From: Halomonas sp. 328
GTDB taxonomy: Bacteria; Pseudomonadota; Gammaproteobacteria; Pseudomonadales; Halomonadaceae
Direction of reading: 5' to 3'
Assembly (NCBI RefSeq): GCF_015645095.1
Contig: NZ_JADOTW010000011.1
Span: 61,334 to 125,333 of the forward strand
Length of the DNA stretch: 64,000 bases
Part shown: positions 49,483 to 57,598 of the stretch, piece after piece
Numbering within the stretch: position 1 is the first letter of the stretch
Layout of the letters: every line of letters begins with the position of its first letter
Program-made: the position numbers and the translations under genes
The notes under the pieces: generated by a model
The model's input: only the letters and a program-made list of their open reading frames with translations
Told to the model about the DNA's origin: nothing
Databases searched by the model: none

Positions 49483-49547
49483 GCGCTAAGCCCCCGTCAT
49501 ATCACGCCAGCCTTTTCCGATAACAACAGACAACGAGGCAACCCTTT

Positions 49548-51140
49548 ATGAGCAGTCAACTCGACTCATCGGCCAGCCCGGCTGCCGCCACTCGATCGGC
49601 CCAGGGCCTGGGCGATCCCGTCGTCCTCGGCCTGAGCGGCGGCTTTATCGTGCTCTTCGTGGTGCTCTCCCTCTATGACATGGAGGGGGTGGCCAACGCC
49701 ATCGGCGCCGGTTTCGCCTGGACCGCCGCGGTGCTCGGCTCCTACTTCCAGCTGCTGCTGTTGTTGACCTTCTTTATCGCCATGGGGCTGGCGGTCTCGC
49801 CGGCGGCCAGTGCCAAGGTGGGCGGTCGGGACACCCCGGAGCTGAGCACCTTCAAGTGGCTCTCGATCATCATGTGTACCCTGCTGGCCGGGGGCGGGGT
49901 CTTCTTCGCCGCCGGCGAGCCGGTCTACCACTTCGTGGTCACGCCGCCGGCCTTCGAAGCCGAGGCGGGGACCGTGGAGGCGGTAGCCGGTGCCCTGGCT
50001 CAATCCTTCATGCACTGGGGCTTCCTGGCCTGGGCGGTGCTGGGCTCCCTGACCGCCGTGGTGCTGGCCTACTGGCACTATGACCGGGGCCTGCCGCTGC
50101 AGCCGCGGACCCTGCTCTACCCGGTACTGGGCGAGCGGTTGATGCGTGGCTGGGTCGGCGGCGTGGTGGATGCCTGCTGCGTGATCGCCGTGGTGGCGGG
50201 CACCGTGGGCCCCATCGGCTTCCTGGCGACCCAGGTCAGCTTCGGCCTGCACGAGCTGTTCGGGGTGGGGGCGGGTTATGCCACCCAACTGGCCATCCTC
50301 GGGGTGCTGGGGGCGGTCTATGTCACCTCGGCGGCCACCGGCATTCATCGCGGTATCCAGCTGCTGAGTCGCTTCAATGTCTTCCTGGCCCTGGCCATCG
50401 CCGCGGTCATCTTCCTGTTCGGTCCCACCCTCTTCCTGACCAACGCCTACCTGCAGGGCTTCGGCGAGTACCTGAGTTCCTTCCTGGCCATGGCCACCAT
50501 GACCTCGGAGACCGCCCCGGCCTGGTGGATGCAGTGGTGGACGGTGTTCTTCTTCGCCTGGTTCATCGGCTACGGCCCCTTGATGGCGATCTTCGTGGCG
50601 CGCATCTCCCGGGGGCGCACCATTCGCCAGATGATCCTGGCGGTGGCGGTCATGGCGCCCATCGCCACCACGGTCTGGTTCACCCTGCTGGGGGGCTCGG
50701 GGATCCACTACCAGCTCAGTGGCGTGATCGACCTCGGCGAGGCCCTCAACAACTTCCAGTTCGATGTGGCGACCCTCACCGTGGCCCAGGCGCTGCCCGG
50801 CGGCACCCTGATGGCCCTGGCGATCCTGCTGCTGACCACCATCTTCGTGGCCACCACCGGTGACTCCATGAGCTATGCCATCGCCGTGGTCTGCACCGGC
50901 CACGATCGGCCGCATACCGGGGTGCGAGTCTTCTGGGGCGTCGCCATGGCACTGATGGCGGCCATCCTGCTCTATATGGGGGCCGGGCAGATCGGCGTGC
51001 TCCAGCAGTTCATCGTGATCACCGCGATCCCCGTTTCCCTGGTACTGCTGCCCTCACTGTGGCTGGGGCCCCAGGCGGCCTATGCCATGGCCCGGCAGCA
51101 GGGCCTGACCACTCGTCCCAAGGTGATCGACAATGACTAA
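49548..51140 (+). CDS. BCCT-family transporter with altered substrate box
   Basis: A 530-residue, 12-span carrier of the betaine/carnitine/choline type. The family loop FVARISRGRTIRQ is intact. In the preceding span the usual tryptophan cluster reads WTVFFFAWFIGYGP (331-344), so F336, F339 and Y342 replace tryptophans. In span 4, HWGFLAWAVL keeps W157 and W162 but has L165 where BetP has Tyr197. The C-terminal tail is short, so osmosensing of the BetP kind is unlikely. It overlaps the next gene by 8 nt. A substrate other than glycine betaine is plausible. Confidence 0.92.
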   Translation: MSSQLDSSASPAAATRSAQGLGDPVVLGLSGGFIVLFVVLSLYDMEGVANAIGAGFAWTAAVLGSYFQLLLLLTFFIAMGLAVSPAASAKVGGRDTPELSTFKWLSIIMCTLLAGGGVFFAAGEPVYHFVVTPPAFEAEAGTVEAVAGALAQSFMHWGFLAWAVLGSLTAVVLAYWHYDRGLPLQPRTLLYPVLGERLMRGWVGGVVDACCVIAVVAGTVGPIGFLATQVSFGLHELFGVGAGYATQLAILGVLGAVYVTSAATGIHRGIQLLSRFNVFLALAIAAVIFLFGPTLFLTNAYLQGFGEYLSSFLAMATMTSETAPAWWMQWWTVFFFAWFIGYGPLMAIFVARISRGRTIRQMILAVAVMAPIATTVWFTLLGGSGIHYQLSGVIDLGEALNNFQFDVATLTVAQALPGGTLMALAILLLTTIFVATTGDSMSYAIAVVCTGHDRPHTGVRVFWGVAMALMAAILLYMGAGQIGVLQQFIVITAIPVSLVLLPSLWLGPQAAYAMARQQGLTTRPKVIDND

Positions 51141-52890
51141 TCGGGATCTTGCCTTGGCTCCCCTGAGCCTGAGGCCCGCCGATGAGGTGATGCGCCTGGA
51201 GCGCCTGGGCAGCCTGCACGCCTGTCGACTGAGTTTCGTGCGCACCCTGATGCGTCAGATGGGCCGTCAGCGCTGGCAGATCAGCCGGGTACGCTTCGAC
51301 CTCGACAACGATGGGCATGGCACCGCCATCTACCGGTTACAGACGCCCCATGGTCGCTATCACGGGGTGATGTTCGCCCAGCCGCTGGAGGACGAGCGGC
51401 GCTCCGATCGGGTGATCGCCGAAGCCTGGGACGTCACCTTCGGCCTGGTGGAGGGCGACGTGGATGACGGCCTGCTGGCGCAGATGGCCGCCAATGTGCC
51501 GCTGCAGGAGGCGGGGCGCCAGCATCCGCGGGTGCTGGTGCTGTCCCGGGCCAACAAGAGCCTGCGCAACTTCGCCCACTTCGTCGATGCCCTGGCCCGG
51601 GGCGAGCAGCCCGACCCCGCCTGGCTGACCCGGGTCGGCTACCTCTATCGCACCACCGCGGTCTACGGCAACGGCAAGTTCGGCATCGCCGACTTCGCCC
51701 GCCTGCACGACAACCCCGATTTCCGTCGCCCCTTCTCGGCGCAGATGGCCGGGGTCTACCTGCTGCGCCACTTCTCCATCGAGCAGGTGGAGCACCTGGC
51801 CGCCTGTCGGGCCCCCGAGACCGCCTGCCCCCTGGCCACCGAGCTGCGCCGCTACCTGGGCATCGGCAACTCCACCGGGCTCGGCATGGCGCCCTTCCTG
51901 ATCAACCATCCGCAACTGATCGCCCAGTGGGTGACCCAGCGGGAAACGGCCCTGGCCCTGACCCTGTGTCGAGTGCCCGAGGAACGCGACCGGGAGCGGT
52001 TGATCGCACTGACCCGCCGCGCCATGCGGCATCTGGCCGAGACGGTCACCGAGGACGCCGAGCAGAGTGCGCGCAATGCCGCCAGCGTGGCCGCCCTGCC
52101 GGATGTCCTCTCCTGGTTGGCCAGCGTGCCCCTGGAGCCCGACCTCTGGGCCCAGCTGGTGGCCTGGGGGGCGCGGACCCTGCCCCTGGAGGCCCAGGAG
52201 CTGATCCATACGCTGCTGATCGAGCTCTATCCGGAGCTGGTCGACCCCCTGGAAGAGCAGATGGGCGTCGAGGAGAACCTGGACCTCGAACCGGACATGC
52301 CGTTGATGCGCCTGTGTCAGCTGATCGAGACCCACTATGGCTGGGCGCTGGATCACGACTACGCGAGCCACGAGGGGGCCTACTGGTTCTGGTATCGCTC
52401 CGCCGAGAAGGAGGAGCCCCGCCTGGGGGTGCGCCACGCCGAACCCGGCGCCGAGAAGGAGATGCCCATCGCCATCGGCCCCCGGGTGGCGCACAGCCAC
52501 CGGGTGATCCGCGATTTCCTGGAGGGAGCGCCCCGCGCCAAGGTGGTCGACTTCCTGCTCGAGCACCCGCGCCACAAGGAGATCGTGCGCCGCATCCAGA
52601 GTCTGGTGAAGGCGCCCTACGGCGACATTCACGCCAATCTCTGGCATCGCGACATGCAGCCCATGCACCTGCTGCGCGCCAAGCTGGCCTTCTTCGGCGC
52701 CAGTCGCTTCGATCCCAAGTCGGATCGCTGGGTGCGCATCACCCTCTTCCAGGGCGCGCCCCTGGTCGAGGAGCTCAATGCCGAGCCGGAGGATCTTGGC
52801 GACTTCGATGACTGGAGTTTCCCCCTGGAACCCCGCCACGAGGGCGGGACCGTGCGCCCCCAGTCGGTATCGGGAGAGGTATCCGCATGA
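51133..52890 (+). CDS. Uncharacterised 585-residue protein of the catabolic operon
   Basis: I do not recognise this protein. It is soluble-looking, without signal peptide or membrane span, rich in Leu, Arg and Glu. The N-terminal third (1-190) is mixed alpha/beta (SFVRTLMRQMGRQRWQISRV, then FDLDNDGHGTAIYRLQTPHG); the middle (about 230-400) is helical and resembles no catalytic fold I know; the C-terminal third holds YGDIHANLWHRDMQPMHLLR and AFFGASRFDPKSDRWVRI, dense in His, Trp and Arg and perhaps a ligand site. It is translationally coupled on both sides: 8-nt overlap with the BCCT gene and 4-nt (ATGA) overlap with the DUF3726 gene, so it very likely acts in the same pathway. Confidence 0.8.
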   Translation: MTNRDLALAPLSLRPADEVMRLERLGSLHACRLSFVRTLMRQMGRQRWQISRVRFDLDNDGHGTAIYRLQTPHGRYHGVMFAQPLEDERRSDRVIAEAWDVTFGLVEGDVDDGLLAQMAANVPLQEAGRQHPRVLVLSRANKSLRNFAHFVDALARGEQPDPAWLTRVGYLYRTTAVYGNGKFGIADFARLHDNPDFRRPFSAQMAGVYLLRHFSIEQVEHLAACRAPETACPLATELRRYLGIGNSTGLGMAPFLINHPQLIAQWVTQRETALALTLCRVPEERDRERLIALTRRAMRHLAETVTEDAEQSARNAASVAALPDVLSWLASVPLEPDLWAQLVAWGARTLPLEAQELIHTLLIELYPELVDPLEEQMGVEENLDLEPDMPLMRLCQLIETHYGWALDHDYASHEGAYWFWYRSAEKEEPRLGVRHAEPGAEKEMPIAIGPRVAHSHRVIRDFLEGAPRAKVVDFLLEHPRHKEIVRRIQSLVKAPYGDIHANLWHRDMQPMHLLRAKLAFFGASRFDPKSDRWVRITLFQGAPLVEELNAEPEDLGDFDDWSFPLEPRHEGGTVRPQSVSGEVSA

Positions 52891-53654
52891 AGGTGTCATT
52901 CAACGAATTGCAAGGCCTGTGCCGCAAGGCCTTCGGAGGCATCGGCTTCGAGGAGGGCGATGCCGCCGATGCTGCCGACATGGTGGCCTGGATGCAGTGT
53001 CACGGCTTCAACGGCGTCGATCAGCTCAATCGCGGCCTGGATTTCCTGCTCGCCGAGGACCCCGAGGCCCTGCCCCGGGTGATCTACCAGGATGGTGACC
53101 TGGCGGTGCTGGATGGCCAGGGGCATAGCGTGCTGCGCAGCATCAGCCTGGCCACCGAACTGGGCTATGCCAAGGCCCGGGCCCGGGGGCTCTCGGTGGT
53201 GAAGATTCGCCGCTGCCACAATCGCCAGCTGATCATGGGCTACCTGGCGCGCCTGGCCGGGCGCGGCATCAATATCACCGCCTTCTGGCGCAATGCCCAG
53301 GAGCCGCTCACCGAGCAGGTGGTGGGCTTCCGTGCCGGCCATGCCACCCCGGAGGTGCGGGTCTACTCGGTACGCGAGGTGCCCGAGGAGAACGAGCCCA
53401 ATGACGGCATCACCCTGGTGATGGCCAACCACGTGGAGCTGCTGCCCTCCCTGGGCGCCGACCACGACCTCGACCTGCTGGCCCGTCACTCGGAGTCGGA
53501 GCTGCTGGCCTGCCGCCAGCGAGCGCTGCAGGACGGCATCGAGGTGGATGACGCCATCTGGGCACGACTCAAGACCCTGGCCCATCGCCTGCTGGTGGAA
53601 GCCAGCGAGGCTTCCCGAAGCGGCGCCGGTGCCGGCGTCAACGACAACGACTGA
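52887..53654 (+). CDS. DUF3726 protein, Ldh_2-oxidoreductase-like
   Basis: 255 residues. By eye it follows the Ldh_2 (malate/L-lactate/imine reductase, YlbC-type) pattern. MVAWMQCHGFNGVDQL (31-46) matches the N-terminal segment that normally reads RGHxSHGVxRL, with asparagine in place of the SHG catalytic histidine. VKIRRCHNRQLIMGYL followed by ARLAGRGINITAFWRNA matches the SNHFGAAGYYA...GIAFTN nucleotide region. Ldh_2 relatives include pyrroline- and piperideine-2-carboxylate reductases. The changed catalytic residue makes a modified reaction or a non-enzymatic role possible. Coupled to the upstream gene by an ATGA overlap. Confidence 0.75.
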   Translation: MKVSFNELQGLCRKAFGGIGFEEGDAADAADMVAWMQCHGFNGVDQLNRGLDFLLAEDPEALPRVIYQDGDLAVLDGQGHSVLRSISLATELGYAKARARGLSVVKIRRCHNRQLIMGYLARLAGRGINITAFWRNAQEPLTEQVVGFRAGHATPEVRVYSVREVPEENEPNDGITLVMANHVELLPSLGADHDLDLLARHSESELLACRQRALQDGIEVDDAIWARLKTLAHRLLVEASEASRSGAGAGVNDND

Positions 53655-53668
53655 GTGAGCGAGACCCC

Positions 53669-54061
53669 ATGATTCACCCCGTAAGCACCGACCTCTTCGC
53701 CGCCAAGGCGCCCCTGGAGTGGGCCGTCATCGGCAATGGCATCCTCTTCACCGCCCAGATTCCGATCGGCGCCGATGGCGCCGTGGTGGAGGGCGGCATC
53801 GAGGCCCAGGCCCGCCAGACCCTGGACAACCTGCGCCATACCCTGGCAAGCGCCGGGGCCGGCATGGCGGACCTGACCCAGGTACTGATCTATGTCACCC
53901 GACGCGAGGACCTGGCCACGGTCAATCGCCTCTATGCCGACTACGTCACGGCCCCTTACCCCAACCGCGCCGCCATCATCGTCTCCGGCTTCGCCCGGGA
54001 GGAGATGCTGGTGGAGATGGTCGCCTATGCCGCCGTGGAGGCGCCGCTGCCCGCCCGATGA
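53669..54061 (+). CDS. RidA (YjgF/UK114) family enamine/imine deaminase
   Basis: A 130-residue trimeric-type protein with the family pattern LFTAQIPIGADGAVVEGGIE, the segment LTQVLIYVTRREDLATVN and the key arginine in YPNRAAIIVSGFAREEM. Members hydrolyse reactive enamines and imines that arise from PLP or flavin enzymes. It is the last gene of the operon, 14 nt after the DUF3726 gene, and suggests that an imine intermediate forms in the pathway. Confidence 0.9.
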   Translation: MIHPVSTDLFAAKAPLEWAVIGNGILFTAQIPIGADGAVVEGGIEAQARQTLDNLRHTLASAGAGMADLTQVLIYVTRREDLATVNRLYADYVTAPYPNRAAIIVSGFAREEMLVEMVAYAAVEAPLPAR

Positions 54062-54162
54062 TGTGAAGAGGCTCACCGGATGATGTCACGCCATCGGCGC
54101 CGCCGCCGCTTTCCGCTACACTAGGCGCCGATTGCGATTGCATATGAGTGTCGAGGTGAGCC

Positions 54163-56622
54163 TTGGTTGATCCCCTGAACGCCTGGTGGGCCCAGCAGCT
54201 GGTGTTGTGCGGTTGGGCCTTCGAGCCCGATCCCACCGTCGTGGATGCCTCAATGGCGGCGACGCGTCTCGCCGAACTGGGCTGTGCCGATCGCGGCGAG
54301 CTGGGCTGGCGCCTGGTGGCCGCCCTGGTGCCCGGGGCGGAGAATGCCGCCGAGCAGCTCGCCGCCCTGGAACTGCTGGCGCTGGCGACCGCCGCCGGTT
54401 GGCTGCCCGAGGCCCGGGCGCGGGCCTGGGTGCGCTCCCTGGCGGAGAGCATCAGTGCGCACCATGGCCGCCTCGATGACTGGCTGCAGGCGGTGATGCA
54501 TGCGCGCAGCGCCGAGGGCTGGGTGCGCGGCGATGATGGGCTCTTCGAGGCCTGCGAGGCCCTGGCGCTGCTGGAGCACCAGGGGGAGGGCATCACCTGG
54601 GAACGCCTCGCCGAGACCCTGGCGCGGCGCTCGCCGTCGGTGTCGCTGTGGCCGGAGGCCCCCGAGGAGTCGGTGTGGCGGCTGCGGGCCGCCTTCTCGC
54701 CGGTGGTGGCCCTGCCCCCGGCGGCGGGCATCGACTGGCCCGAGGCCCAGGCCTGGCTGCGCGAGATGTGGAAGGTCGAGCATCGTGACGACCTGTTGCG
54801 CCTGTTGCTGTGGCTGAGCGCCCAGGGCGACCGCTACGGCTGGGACCTGGACGCCAGCAAGCTCCTCGATCGGGCTCCCGAGGGGCGCCGCCAGTGGCTC
54901 GATGGCCTCGGCGAGGGGCTCCCCTACGGCCAGGTGCTGCTCGGTTTCCTCGACCGCGGCGAGCCCCTGGAGTGGGCGGCCTGGGACTGGATGCGGCTGA
55001 TCGACCTGGCCTATGCGGGCTGGAGCCTGGAGTGGCTCGACGCCGAGGAGGCCCAGGCCTTCGCCGTGCATGCCGCCGGCCTCCTGCACCATCGCTACAG
55101 CGACTGGCTGGCCCTGGTCACCGCCTACCAGCGCGGCCGCAGCCTCTACGAGGGGCGTGACGGCATGGGCGAGCTGGAGCGTGACTGGGGGCTGCTGTTG
55201 CATTCGCCGGGCTCCCCCTGGCGTTATGACCTGCACGCCCTGATCGACGAGAGCCAGCAGCAGGCCGCCACCGCGGCATTGCGTGCCTGGCGCCGTGATC
55301 CCCGTCACTGGGTATTGAGCCTGGCGGCGGTACGCGAACCCGACCTGCTGTTTCGCCAGGGCCCCGATCTCGCCCTGGACGAGGCGCGTCGGGACGATGC
55401 CCGTCACTACCTGCGCGAGAGCCTGGGGCTCTATCCGGAGGATGGCGTGGCGGGCCTGGCCCGCTACTGGCTGCCCGCCCAGGCGCACCACCTCAATCAG
55501 CTGGCGGCGGATGCCCAGCACCAGGCGCTGCCCGCCCTGGAGACCCCCTTCGGGCGCCCCGCCGCGGAGGCGGTGACCCTGCGCGAGCGGCTCAAGGGCT
55601 GCGGTCGCCACGCGGCGACCATTCATATGGCCGAGAAGTATGCGTTCTACCTGCAGATGGCCATGGACAGCGGCGACTTCGAGGCCGCGGGGCTGGCTGG
55701 GCTGGCGGAGTCGTTGCGCAGCGTGCTGTGCCGCTTCTATCCTACGCCGCGCCGACTGCTGGAGGCCTGGGCCCAGTGGGAACAGGCACTGCCCGAAGGG
55801 GAGCAGCCGCCCATGCGTCACGAGATCCGCTGGCATCTGGAGGATCCCGGCAGCCCCTTCCACTACCTGGACTGGCAGGCCTCGGACTGGCAGGAGCCGG
55901 GGCCGCGCCCCGACCTGACCCGTTTCACCGCCCTCTCCCTGGTGGGGCCGCTGAATGCCGGGGCCTGGAGCGAGCCGCTGCCGGAGAGCCCCCGGGAGGT
56001 GGCGGCGATCCGCGAGTGGATCGACGGTCACTATGGCCTGCAGAGCGCCGAGGGGCTGCGCGACTTCCTCGATTTCCTGCTCGCCTCCGGGGATCGTCAG
56101 GAGTACCAGATCAACTACGCTCCCTACACCCTGAACGCCAAGCGCCTGGAGGCGGAGATCGCCATCCTCGAGTCCGATGACTGTGGCGAGGAGGAGCGCA
56201 ATCACCTGCTGCGCCTGCAGCGGGTACGTGATAACGATGCCGGCTGCAACGAGGTGGACATGACCGCCTGGGATATCGCCCAGGTGGTCGACCTGGCCAT
56301 CGCCGGGCGACAGCTGGCCTGGCTGGATGCCGAGGCCTTCGGCGAGGTGCTCGACCGGGCCCTGGGCCTGGCCCAGAGCCACTACTCGGGCTGGGAGAGC
56401 TATGCCCGCGGTCTCTATGCCGGCTTCGCCTTCTTCATGGGCGAGACCGAGGAGCGGGAGCAGTACCTGACCAGCTTCCGCGAGGCCCTGGTGGCCTGGC
56501 TCAGCGGCGCGCCGCCACTGGCCGGCAGCTGGGCCAGTCTCGACTTCCCCGGGGCGCGGCCTCGCCACTGGGCGCCCATGCATATCGATACATTGCCCGG
56601 GGATGCCCGCACCCTACATTAA
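54163..56622 (+). CDS. Large protein with two DUF1266 domains
   Basis: 819 residues. Two copies of the DUF1266 core stand out: AWDWMRLIDLAYAGWSLEWL (about 269-330) and AWDIAQVVDLAIAGRQLAWL (about 704-765), each followed by a YSxW segment and a G-x-x-F/Y-x-G motif. The first is followed by LLLHSPGSPWRYDL, also part of the family. The rest is helical and Trp-rich. DUF1266 (YbeU/YbeR in E. coli) has no known function. A stop just upstream and a GAGGTGAG site make the TTG at 54163 the likely start, an uncommon start codon. It has its own 101-nt upstream gap and is probably transcribed separately from the operon before it. Confidence 0.75.
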   Translation: MVDPLNAWWAQQLVLCGWAFEPDPTVVDASMAATRLAELGCADRGELGWRLVAALVPGAENAAEQLAALELLALATAAGWLPEARARAWVRSLAESISAHHGRLDDWLQAVMHARSAEGWVRGDDGLFEACEALALLEHQGEGITWERLAETLARRSPSVSLWPEAPEESVWRLRAAFSPVVALPPAAGIDWPEAQAWLREMWKVEHRDDLLRLLLWLSAQGDRYGWDLDASKLLDRAPEGRRQWLDGLGEGLPYGQVLLGFLDRGEPLEWAAWDWMRLIDLAYAGWSLEWLDAEEAQAFAVHAAGLLHHRYSDWLALVTAYQRGRSLYEGRDGMGELERDWGLLLHSPGSPWRYDLHALIDESQQQAATAALRAWRRDPRHWVLSLAAVREPDLLFRQGPDLALDEARRDDARHYLRESLGLYPEDGVAGLARYWLPAQAHHLNQLAADAQHQALPALETPFGRPAAEAVTLRERLKGCGRHAATIHMAEKYAFYLQMAMDSGDFEAAGLAGLAESLRSVLCRFYPTPRRLLEAWAQWEQALPEGEQPPMRHEIRWHLEDPGSPFHYLDWQASDWQEPGPRPDLTRFTALSLVGPLNAGAWSEPLPESPREVAAIREWIDGHYGLQSAEGLRDFLDFLLASGDRQEYQINYAPYTLNAKRLEAEIAILESDDCGEEERNHLLRLQRVRDNDAGCNEVDMTAWDIAQVVDLAIAGRQLAWLDAEAFGEVLDRALGLAQSHYSGWESYARGLYAGFAFFMGETEEREQYLTSFREALVAWLSGAPPLAGSWASLDFPGARPRHWAPMHIDTLPGDARTLH

Positions 56623-56685
56623 CGGGGTGCTTCCCAAGCCTCTGAAAGATCGACTATAGTCGTTAGCATTTTGGCGCCGTCCCTA

Positions 56686-56763
56686 CCTGTCGGGGGGCGG
56701 CTCATCCGCAGGGCCCGACAGGCCGCTATGGCAGGGGCGCCCGAGGGGCACCCCTGCCATAGC
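56686..56763 (+). other. Two adjacent strong hairpins in the leader of the NlpC/P60 gene
   Basis: Hairpin 1 (56686-56722) has a 9-bp outer stem CCTGTCGGG/CCCGACAGG with an inner GCGG/CCGC stem. Hairpin 2 (56725-56763) has GCTATGGCAGGGG paired with CCCCTGCCATAGC, and after one mismatch an inner GCCC/GGGC pair closes the loop. They stack back to back in the 206-nt gap before the lipoprotein gene, with a TATAGT (56655-56660) that could be a -10 element upstream. No T tract follows, so this is a structured leader or small RNA rather than a terminator. Confidence 0.6.
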
Positions 56764-56828
56764 GACGCCCTCCGGCTGGTGCCGGGAGGCTGGGGTCAAG
56801 GAGTGATTTCAAGGAGCGAAGTGTCGCT

Positions 56829-57452
56829 ATGAGTCAGGGTACCTGGCCCCGGAGGGGACTGCGTCTGGCCGGCATGGGGTTGTCACTGTGGCTGTTGGCG
56901 GGCTGTGCCTCGGCGCCCCGGGATGCTTCCGGGACCGGGGAGCAGGCCTATTTCGATCGCTCGATGCCCTCCCTGGCCGACGGCGCCCTGATGTCGCCGG
57001 CGGAACGGGGCGCCTACCTCGGCTTTGCCAACCCGGCCCTGGCCCGGGTCCGTCAGGCACTCCTCGATGCCCATGAGCGCTGGGTGGGCACGCCCTACCG
57101 ACTGGGGGGCAGCTCGCCCAGGGGCATCGATTGCTCGGCCCTGGTGCAGCGGGTCTTCCAGGATAACTTCCGTATCGAGCTGCCGCGCACTACCGATGCC
57201 CAGGTTCGCGAAGGCACCCCGGTGGCCAGGGACGAACTGCTGGTGGGCGATCTGGTCTTCTTCCGCCCCCCTGGGCCCTACAACCATGTCGGGATCTATG
57301 TGGGGGAGGGCTACTTCCTGCACGCCTCCACCTCCCAGGGGGTGATCCTCTCCGAGCTGGATAACGTCTATTGGCGTCGCCACTACTGGCAGGCCCGGCG
57401 CCCCATGGAGCCCGCCCAGCTCGCCCAGCGCACCCGCTGGTTCGACTCCTGA
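56829..57452 (+). CDS. NlpC/P60 family lipoprotein endopeptidase
   Basis: A 207-residue outer- or inner-membrane lipoprotein: signal peptide with lipobox LLAGC (C26). The cysteine-peptidase triad is C101 (GIDCSALVQ), H152 (YNHVGIYVG) and H164 (FLHASTSQG). Relatives (Spr/MepS, NlpC) cut D-Glu-meso-DAP peptide cross-links in peptidoglycan, allowing wall expansion. The residue after C26 is alanine, which does not argue for inner-membrane retention, so outer membrane is likely. A structured leader precedes it. Confidence 0.92.
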   Translation: MSQGTWPRRGLRLAGMGLSLWLLAGCASAPRDASGTGEQAYFDRSMPSLADGALMSPAERGAYLGFANPALARVRQALLDAHERWVGTPYRLGGSSPRGIDCSALVQRVFQDNFRIELPRTTDAQVREGTPVARDELLVGDLVFFRPPGPYNHVGIYVGEGYFLHASTSQGVILSELDNVYWRRHYWQARRPMEPAQLAQRTRWFDS

Positions 57453-57502
57453 GCCACCCCCGCTGCGCCGGGAGCTGTAAGCCTTAAGCTTGAAGCTGGG
57501 AG

Positions 57503-57536
57503 AAAAAACCGCTCCGAGGTCCTGCCTCGGAGGCGG
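57503..57536 (-). terminator. Intrinsic terminator for the LysR gene (minus strand)
   Basis: On the minus strand CCGCCTCCGAGG pairs with CCTCGGAGCGG (one bulged base) and is followed by TTTTTT. It lies 63 nt past the LysR stop, beyond the heptanucleotide repeat, and 50 nt past the convergent NlpC gene. Confidence 0.88.
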
Positions 57537-57554
57537 TGTCATTTAGGCTGCTAT

Positions 57555-57596
57555 CCAGCTTCCAGCTTCCAGCTTCCAGCTTCCAGCTTCCAGCTT
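57555..57596. repeat. Heptanucleotide tandem repeat (CCAGCTT)6
   Basis: Six perfect head-to-tail copies of CCAGCTT fill 57555-57596, starting two bases beyond the LysR stop codon. Related AAGCTTGAAGCTGG sequence lies on the other side of the terminator (57487-57500). On the minus strand the array would read as a KLEAGSW repeat in one frame, but it lies after the stop and is not translated as part of the regulator. Confidence 0.9.
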
Positions 57597-57598
57597 TC

